Assembly: GCA_963720775.1 (NCBI GenBank)
Contig: CAVRGR010000007.1
Span: 496,001-560,000, forward strand
Reading direction: 5' to 3'
Source: JAENVT01 sp963720775
GTDB taxonomy: Bacteria > Actinomycetota > Acidimicrobiia > Acidimicrobiales > Ilumatobacteraceae
Length of the DNA stretch: 64,000 nt
Below the pieces are notes generated by a model. That model had not been told where the DNA came from. It made no database searches and saw nothing but the letters and a program-made list of their open reading frames with translations. Position 1 is the first letter of the stretch; each line of letters begins with the position of its first letter. This document shows positions 59,086 through 64,000 of this stretch, in pieces. A program made the translations under genes and the position numbers.

Positions 59086-59620
59086 CACCGAGCTCGTCGC
59101 CGCGCTGAGCGTCATCCAACAGCGGGGTGCGATCGGCGAGAAATCGTTGGTCGACGCCATCGATCATGCAGATCGATTCGTCGAGCTGATCCCGGAAGGC
59201 CGGCGATCGGTGATCGACCTCGGATCCGGTGGGGGACTGCCGGCGTTGGTGGTCTGCTTTCGCCGACCGGATCTCACCGTGGTGATGGTCGAGCGGCGGG
59301 CGGCTCGCGCTGATCTGCTGCGTCGTGCCGTCGCCTCACTGCGGCTGGGGGAGCGCGCCATGGTGGTGACGGCCGACGTCCGTGCCGTGTGCAAAGACAC
59401 CGACGAGCGCTTCGACGTGGTCACGGCGCGTAGCTTCGCCGATGTGCCGACGACGGTCCGGTTCATCGACGCGCTCCTCGCGCCGGGAGGCGTCGGCCTC
59501 GTCAGCGAACCTCCGATGGATCGCTCCGGCGTGTGGACCTCCAGCCTCCGGCGTTATTCGTCACTCGTTGACGACGGCGTCCACCAGGGCATTCGTCGTT
59601 TGCGCCGTGCACCAGCCTGA
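59075..59620 (+). CDS. rsmG: 16S rRNA (guanine-N7) methyltransferase RsmG
   Basis: 181 residues, somewhat short for the family (about 200-240). The SAM-binding motif VIDLGSGGGLPALVVCFRRPD is clear, as is the second motif VVTADVRAVC and FDVVTARSFADVPTTVRFI, the residue pattern around the conserved ARS/ARA. N-terminal helices that recognise 16S rRNA helix 18 are reduced. Methylates G527; loss gives low-level streptomycin resistance. ATG at 59075 inside the end of jag. Confidence 0.88.
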   Translation: MLDDTELVAALSVIQQRGAIGEKSLVDAIDHADRFVELIPEGRRSVIDLGSGGGLPALVVCFRRPDLTVVMVERRAARADLLRRAVASLRLGERAMVVTADVRAVCKDTDERFDVVTARSFADVPTTVRFIDALLAPGGVGLVSEPPMDRSGVWTSSLRRYSSLVDDGVHQGIRRLRRAPA

Positions 59621-59627
59621 GTCGAAT

Positions 59628-59643
59628 TGTTTCACGTGAAACA
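59628..59643. promoter_or_regulatory. parS: parS centromere site, perfect 16-bp palindrome
   Basis: TGTTTCACGTGAAACA, the exact bacterial parS consensus bound by ParB. Located between rsmG and parA close to the origin, where ParB-DNA complexes nucleate. Confidence 0.98.
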
Positions 59644-59677
59644 TTGGGCGACCGCCACCGGGGGATTCTTTCGCCGA

Positions 59678-59693
59678 CGTTTCACGTGAAACA
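59678..59693. promoter_or_regulatory. parS: Second parS site, one mismatch
   Basis: CGTTTCACGTGAAACA differs from the consensus only at the first base. It is 50 bp from the first copy and about 100 bp upstream of parA, so ParB binding here may also influence parA transcription. Confidence 0.95.
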
Positions 59694-59789
59694 TCGGCGC
59701 CGGGCATCCGCCTGTCGGGTGGAACACTCCGCTACCATGCGGTGCCGTCGACCCGACGTAGAAACCGCGTGAACAGGAGTTGTTCCTCC

Positions 59790-60599
59790 ATGACCGCAAC
59801 CGAACCAGCCGAGGGCCGCCCGCTGCCCAGGGTGATTGCCGTTGCCAACCAGAAGGGTGGCGTCGGCAAAACCACGACCGCCGTCAACTTGGGAGCATGT
59901 CTCGCCGAGCTCGGGTTTCGTACCTTGATCATCGACCTCGACCCGCAGGGCAACGCCTCGACGGGTCTCGGAATCGAGAATCGGGGAATCGAGACCTCGA
60001 TGTATCACGTCATCATGCACGAGGTTCCACTGGAGAACTGCATCGAACCGTCGTCGGTCAAGAACCTCTTTGTCGCCCCGGCAAGCCTCGATCTGGCCGG
60101 GGCCGAGATCGAACTGGTGCCGGCATTCAGCCGCGAGAACCGGCTGCGAAAGGCCATCCATGCGGTGCTCGATGACTACGACTTCATCCTGATCGACTGC
60201 CCACCGTCGCTCGGGCTGCTGACGGTGAACGGTCTCAACGCAGCCGACGAGGTGCTGGTGCCCATCCAGTGCGAGTACTACGCCTTGGAGGGCCTCGGCC
60301 AGTTGCTCCGCAACGTGGATCTCGTCAAACGTAATCTCAACCCGACCCTCGAGGTGACGACGATCGTGTGCGTGATGTACGACGCCCGCACCAAGCTCGC
60401 CGATCAAGTGGTTCACGAGGTCCGCGAGCACTTCGGCGACAAGGTCTGCCGAACGGTCGTGCCGCGTACGGTCCGCCTCTCCGAGGCGCCGTCGTTCGGC
60501 CAACCGATCATCACGTTCGACTCGACGTCGCGGGGTGCCGCGGCCTATCGCAGTGTGGCAAAGGAGGTCAGTCATGGCTCGACTCGGCGGTCTCGGTAA
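59790..60599 (+). CDS. parA: Chromosome-partitioning ATPase ParA (Soj)
   Basis: 269 residues from the ATG at 59790 (MTATEPAEGRPLPRV); a GTG 21 bases upstream is possible. Deviant Walker A VANQKGGVGKTTTAVNLG, Walker A-prime FRTLIIDLDPQGNAS, Walker B FILIDCPPSLGLLTVNGL. Binds DNA non-specifically as an ATP dimer and is released by ParB, moving the origin. The parB ATG lies 26 bp inside its 3' end. Confidence 0.97.
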   Translation: MTATEPAEGRPLPRVIAVANQKGGVGKTTTAVNLGACLAELGFRTLIIDLDPQGNASTGLGIENRGIETSMYHVIMHEVPLENCIEPSSVKNLFVAPASLDLAGAEIELVPAFSRENRLRKAIHAVLDDYDFILIDCPPSLGLLTVNGLNAADEVLVPIQCEYYALEGLGQLLRNVDLVKRNLNPTLEVTTIVCVMYDARTKLADQVVHEVREHFGDKVCRTVVPRTVRLSEAPSFGQPIITFDSTSRGAAAYRSVAKEVSHGSTRRSR

Positions 60600-61488
60600 A
60601 GGACTCGGAGCGCTGATCCCGTCGGAGGCCGGCAGTGTGGAAGGCGATGTGCCGCGGCTCGTCGATCTACCAATCGACAGCATCATCGCCAATCAGCATC
60701 AACCTCGAGTGCATTTCGACGAAGAATCGCTCGCCGAACTGGCCGCCTCGATCCGCGAGATCGGTGTGCTCCAGCCCGTGTTGGTCAGACCGATCGGAGA
60801 CGCGGCCTACGAACTGGTTGCCGGCGAGCGCCGCTGGCGGGCGGCCCGACGGGCCGGCATTGCCGTGATCCCGGCGATCGTTCGCAACACCGATGATCTC
60901 GGTCTGGTGGAGCGGGCCTTGGTGGAGAACTTGCATCGCCAGGACCTCACTCCGTTGGAGGAGGCGGCCGCTTATCAACAGCTGATCGAAGACTTCGAGT
61001 TGACCCACGAGCAGGTGGCCAACCGTGTCGGCAAGAGCCGATCAGCGATCACCAACACCTTGCGGCTGATGTCGTTGCCGCCCGGCATCCAGCATCTTCT
61101 TGCCGACGGCCGACTCAGTGCCGGGCACGCCCGGGCTTTGCTCGGCACGCCCGATCGCACGCTCCAGGAGCAATTGGCGCGACAGGCGGCCGCGGAGAAC
61201 TGGTCGGTGCGAATGCTCGAGGAGATGGTGCGCGAGCGTGGCGAGCCGACATCGACCGTGACGCGCCTGCCAGTTCGTGTTGCCGATGGCGCCGGGCTGA
61301 CACCTGCGACCCGATTACGAGCGCCGGGGCTCTTGGAACTGGAGGAGCTACTCGCCGAACATCTGCAGACCCGGGTGGGTGTGACGATGGGCTCCAAGCG
61401 AGGCAGGGTGGTCATCGACTTCGCCGACCTCGAGGATCTGGAACGCATCTACCATGTGATGACCAACCCACCAGACTCCATTGCCTGA
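60574..61488 (+). CDS. parB: Chromosome-partitioning protein ParB (Spo0J)
   Basis: 304 residues from the ATG at 60574 (MARLGGLGKGLGALIPSEAG), the ParA-contacting N terminus. Then the CTPase/clamp domain with YELVAGERRWRAARRAG, and the helix-turn-helix LTHEQVANRVGKSRSAITNTLRLM that reads parS. The C-terminal dimerisation domain is ELEELLAEHLQTRVGVTMG onward. Standard length and order. Confidence 0.97.
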   Translation: MARLGGLGKGLGALIPSEAGSVEGDVPRLVDLPIDSIIANQHQPRVHFDEESLAELAASIREIGVLQPVLVRPIGDAAYELVAGERRWRAARRAGIAVIPAIVRNTDDLGLVERALVENLHRQDLTPLEEAAAYQQLIEDFELTHEQVANRVGKSRSAITNTLRLMSLPPGIQHLLADGRLSAGHARALLGTPDRTLQEQLARQAAAENWSVRMLEEMVRERGEPTSTVTRLPVRVADGAGLTPATRLRAPGLLELEELLAEHLQTRVGVTMGSKRGRVVIDFADLEDLERIYHVMTNPPDSIA

Positions 61489-61592
61489 TTGGTCGCTGTC
61501 AGACTCCAAATTCCCACTCTAAGTGGTAATTGTCAACGGAATGTCAAGTTGAGGGTTGCACACAGCAGGTGGACAACGCTGTGGATAAACTC
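61489..61592. promoter_or_regulatory. parB-cwlM convergent spacer with DnaA-box-like sequences
   Basis: Between convergent parB and the CwlM-like gene. Contains TGTGGATAA (61580-61588), the complement of the perfect TTATCCACA box, and GGTGGACAA (61569-61577), one mismatch from the complement of TTGTCCACA, 11 bp apart. No gene or clear terminator hairpin is visible. Confidence 0.6.
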
Positions 61593-62552
61593 TCAGCTAG
61601 ACCGTGAGACCCATTGCTCGAGCGCCATCACCATGGCGTTGGCGATGGCTGGACCAGCATCGATGGCAATCCGCACCGGTCCGAACACGCACTGCACGGC
61701 CGGCATCCTGGTTTCCCGGAGCATCGGCAGCCGCATTCCACGGACCTCGGGGGCCAACTCATCGATGCAAGCGAGTTGCCCGGCAATGAACTCTGCGAGT
61801 GAGCGTCCGCCGGCGGATTCGAACGTCGGAACGCTGTAGAACTGCACCAAAGCGCTGGGCTCGGTCTGGGTCTCGAATCCGAGATAGGCGTCGGCCGCAA
61901 AGTGGTTGGCCGCCGTGGCCTGGGCGGCGGCGTCGGGCTCGTCGAGCGACATCACCGTGGCGCCGCGCAGCCGCAGTTCGCGGGCAAGAGTCCTGGTCAG
62001 GGCGCTGAGCCCGCCGTATTGGCCGACCACGATGCGGCATTGGGCCACCGAACCGAGGCCGGTGCGCATCCGCTCCCGCTCTCGAACAGCGGCGATACCC
62101 GGGCCAGCGCCACTTTGTGAGCCGATGACCGTCAACGTTCGTACCGTGTCGGGCCCGCACACCCCGTCGACCCTCGTGCCGCAGTTCGACTGCAGGTCCT
62201 CCAGGGCGCGGGCCGTACGCGGCCCGAGGATGCCATCGACCCTGCCGCAGTCGAAGCCGAGACGGGCCAGACGCGACTGCAGTTCGGCGACGTCATCGCC
62301 ACGAAGGTTCGGCGAGGTCAAGTAGAGCAGTCGGTCGCCGAGCTTCCAGCTCGCTTCGACCAGCGCGGTCCAGGTCTGTTCGTCACAGCGACCGTCGGAC
62401 CGAAGACCCCGCCCGCTCTGGAAGGCACGGACTGCGTCTTCGGTGGCACGACAATAGATTGCGCTCTCGGCACCTGCGGCGGGTGGGAATCCGGCGGCGC
62501 CGAGCCGGCGCTGCAGATCGCGGATGGCCTCGCCGCGCTGACCGGGTGTCAG
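61593..62552 (-). CDS. CwlM-like N-acetylmuramoyl-L-alanine amidase-family protein
   Basis: Two peptidoglycan-binding domains (GQRGEAIRDLQRRLGAAGF with AVRAFQSGRGLRSDGRCDEQTW, and LRGDDVAELQSRLARLGFDC with ALEDLQSNCGTRVDGVCGPDT) precede a shortened amidase-3-like domain (about 100-318) that lacks an obvious catalytic zinc triad. This is the architecture of mycobacterial CwlM, a regulator of cell-wall synthesis that likewise lies beside trx and par genes. The full domain set is open only back to a CTG at 62552 that overlaps the trxA stop (CTGA); no ATG, GTG or TTG exists upstream before a TGA. The TTG at 62321 would delete the first repeat. Confidence 0.8.
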   Translation of the reverse strand: MTPGQRGEAIRDLQRRLGAAGFPPAAGAESAIYCRATEDAVRAFQSGRGLRSDGRCDEQTWTALVEASWKLGDRLLYLTSPNLRGDDVAELQSRLARLGFDCGRVDGILGPRTARALEDLQSNCGTRVDGVCGPDTVRTLTVIGSQSGAGPGIAAVRERERMRTGLGSVAQCRIVVGQYGGLSALTRTLARELRLRGATVMSLDEPDAAAQATAANHFAADAYLGFETQTEPSALVQFYSVPTFESAGGRSLAEFIAGQLACIDELAPEVRGMRLPMLRETRMPAVQCVFGPVRIAIDAGPAIANAMVMALEQWVSRSS

Positions 62553-62887
62553 CGGGAAGTAGGCAGAAATTCGTTGAGCTCCTGAAGCAGCTGACCCTTG
62601 CCCTTTGCGCCCACCAGGCGCTTGCGCACCTCACCGCCGCTGAAGATCAGCAGTGTCGGGATGCTCATGACGTTGAAGCGCATGGCGATTTCGGGATTCT
62701 CGTCGACGTTGAGCTTGGCAATGGTGAGGTGATCGCCCTGCTCAGAGGCAATCTCTTGAAGAATCGGAGCAATCATCTTGCACGGACCGCACCACTCCGC
62801 CCAGAAATCGACAAGCACCGGCTTGTCTGCCCCGGCAACGGTCTCGTCGAACGTGGAAGTGGTGAGAGTGACGATGCCAGCGGTCAT
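62549..62887 (-). CDS. trxA: Thioredoxin
   Basis: 112 residues. VLVDFWAEWCGPCKMIAPIL carries the redox-active WCGPC, and NVMSIPTLLIFSGG the cis-proline. Reduces cytosolic disulphides using electrons from the thioredoxin reductase at 62984. Its stop overlaps the probable CTG start of the CwlM-like gene. Separated from trxB by 96 bp that probably contain a promoter or ribosome site (GGATCCTTT-like). Confidence 0.97.
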   Translation of the reverse strand: MTAGIVTLTTSTFDETVAGADKPVLVDFWAEWCGPCKMIAPILQEIASEQGDHLTIAKLNVDENPEIAMRFNVMSIPTLLIFSGGEVRKRLVGAKGKGQLLQELNEFLPTSR

Positions 62888-62983
62888 GGCGGGATCCTTT
62901 CGATTGGAATCGTGATGCTACCCGCCACCAACGAACGCTCAGCGACAAGCATTCCCTGGGCGCGGGTGACGGTCGGCACGGGC

Positions 62984-63925
62984 TCAGTGGCCAGACTCCA
63001 GCCACCGCTCGCAGTCGATTGCCGCCATGCAGCCCGATCCGGCAGCAGTGATCGCTTGTCGATAGGTGTGGTCCTGCACATCGCCGCAGGCAAACACGCC
63101 AGGGACGTTGGTGTACGAGGACCCTGGGCGGGTGACGAGGTAGCCGTTGTCCTCCATCTCCAGCACACCCTTGAACAGATCCGTGTTGGGCCGGTGACCG
63201 ATCGCCACGAACAACCCGGTGACTGGCAGCGTGGCGACCTTGTTGGTGACGACATCGCGCACGACGGCACCCTCCAACTTGGTTTCGCCGACGAGATCCT
63301 CGACGACTGTGTTCCACATCATCTCGATCTTCGGGTTGTCGAAGGCGCGGTCCTGCATGATCTTCGAGGCCCGCAACGTGTCGCGGCGATGGAGCATGGT
63401 GACCTTCGAAGCGAACTTGGTGAGGAAGACAGCCTCTTCCACCGCGCTGTCACCACCTCCGACGACGGCGATCTGCTGCCCGCGGAAGAAGAAGCCATCG
63501 CAGGTGGCACAGGTCGACAGGCCGTAGCCCAGCAGCCTTGATTCCGCCTCGATGCCGAGCATGAGGCTCTGTGCACCGGTGGAGACGATCACAGCATCGC
63601 TCGTGAGGTGACGGTCTCGAATGCTGATGCGGAACGGGCGTTCGCTGAAGTCGACCGCGGTGACCTTGTCGGTGACGAACTCGGCGCCGAAGCGCTGTGC
63701 CTGCTCACGGAACTTCATCATCAGGTCAGGGCCCATGATCCCTTCCGGGAAGCCCGGGAAGTTCTCCACGTCGGTGGTGAGCATGAGCTGCCCGCCGGGT
63801 TGATCGGACGTGCTCGATGGCTCACCCTCGATGACCAACGGATGAAGGTTGGCCCGCGCCGCGTAGATGGCGGCAGTGAGGCCGGCCGGGCCGGATCCGA
63901 TGATGACGACGTGATGATGGCTCAT
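62984..63925 (-). CDS. trxB: Thioredoxin reductase
   Basis: 313 residues, standard. FAD fold VVIIGSGPAGLTAAIYAARA at the N terminus, the NADPH fold IAVVGGGDSAVEEAVFL in the middle, active disulphide CATC in STCATCDGFFF, and GVFACGDVQDHTYRQAITAAGSG near the end. Reduces thioredoxin with NADPH. Its ATG overlaps the stop of the partial gene upstream (ATGA). Confidence 0.97.
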   Translation of the reverse strand: MSHHHVVIIGSGPAGLTAAIYAARANLHPLVIEGEPSSTSDQPGGQLMLTTDVENFPGFPEGIMGPDLMMKFREQAQRFGAEFVTDKVTAVDFSERPFRISIRDRHLTSDAVIVSTGAQSLMLGIEAESRLLGYGLSTCATCDGFFFRGQQIAVVGGGDSAVEEAVFLTKFASKVTMLHRRDTLRASKIMQDRAFDNPKIEMMWNTVVEDLVGETKLEGAVVRDVVTNKVATLPVTGLFVAIGHRPNTDLFKGVLEMEDNGYLVTRPGSSYTNVPGVFACGDVQDHTYRQAITAAGSGCMAAIDCERWLESGH

Positions 63926-64000
63926 GCGTCGTCACCGGCGAACCTCGTGCGCATGATCAACGAGCCTGCCAGGACGAGGATCCCACCCATGACGGCGTAC
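63922..64000 (-). CDS. Membrane protein C terminus (5' part beyond window)
   Basis: The last 25 codons of a gene entering from the right edge: YAVMGGILVLAGSLIMRTRF followed by AGDDA and TGA. A hydrophobic helix ending in Arg and a short acidic tail suggest the final segment of a membrane protein. Stop overlaps the trxB start, so they are coupled. In other Actinobacteria a MurJ-type flippase or anti-sigma gene precedes trxB, but this fragment is too short to say which. Confidence 0.55.
   Translation of the reverse strand, partial: YAVMGGILVLAGSLIMRTRFAGDDA

Overview
The window is high-GC actinobacterial DNA. The conserved origin cluster, the DnaA boxes TTGTCCACA, DUF3566 and DUF1003 proteins, and many lipoproteins and secreted proteins with Thr/Ser-rich linkers point to an Acidimicrobiia member near Ilumatobacter. 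That placement is inference from gene content, not a phylogeny. The window spans the chromosomal replication origin: oriC lies at about 56.2-56.5 kb.

Region by region. Bases 1-19.8 kb are ordinary chromosome: an acyl-CoA synthetase, a MarR regulator, two class III aminotransferases, Lon, a ferredoxin-reductase-like flavoprotein, an AlkB-like dioxygenase, a SpoU/TrmH methyltransferase, a ureohydrolase variant, large secreted or lipid-anchored proteins, an MFS exporter and a membrane diguanylate cyclase. Bases 19977-34652 form an integrative island in a tRNA-Ala(TGC) gene. It is bounded by 46-bp direct repeats and has an 11-bp tandem repeat pair inside each end and a tyrosine recombinase at the left end. 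Its cargo is VapBC, HicAB, a third toxin/antitoxin-like operon, an aminoglycoside-phosphotransferase-like kinase, a glyoxalase-fold protein, an ECF sigma/membrane anti-sigma-like pair and a run of very small genes, many of them lipoproteins. Between these small genes an imperfect palindrome of about 50-85 bp recurs (core TGCCGATC...GATCGGGCA). It carries a -35/-10 promoter whose -10 ends exactly six bases before the next start codon. This cassette-like array is the most unusual feature of the window.

Bases 34.7-46 kb return to chromosome: an LLM flavin monooxygenase, an N-acyl-D-amino-acid deacylase-like amidohydrolase, a PLP aminotransferase divergent from a molybdopterin oxidoreductase, a soluble MgtE-N/CBS protein coupled to DUF1003, an alpha/beta hydrolase and tRNA-Ile. 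Bases 46-64 kb are the origin region. gyrA, gyrB, a DciA-like DUF721 gene, recF, dnaN and dnaA read leftward. rpmH, rnpA, yidD, yidC, jag, rsmG, two parS sites, parA and parB read rightward, followed by convergent trxB, trxA and a CwlM-like gene. Gene pairs here are tightly coupled by ATGA, GTGA, TTGA or CTGA overlaps.

Caution on sequence quality: at least six genes are broken by small indels (lon, a pectin-acetylesterase-like lipoprotein, alkB, the integrase, a small lipoprotein, a DUF4288-like gene). Four of these are explained by loss of one GC/CG dinucleotide in a GCGC-type tract and two by loss of one G from a G run. This suggests consensus errors of a long-read assembly rather than genuine decay. 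Such genes are listed as pseudogene with the full inferred extent.
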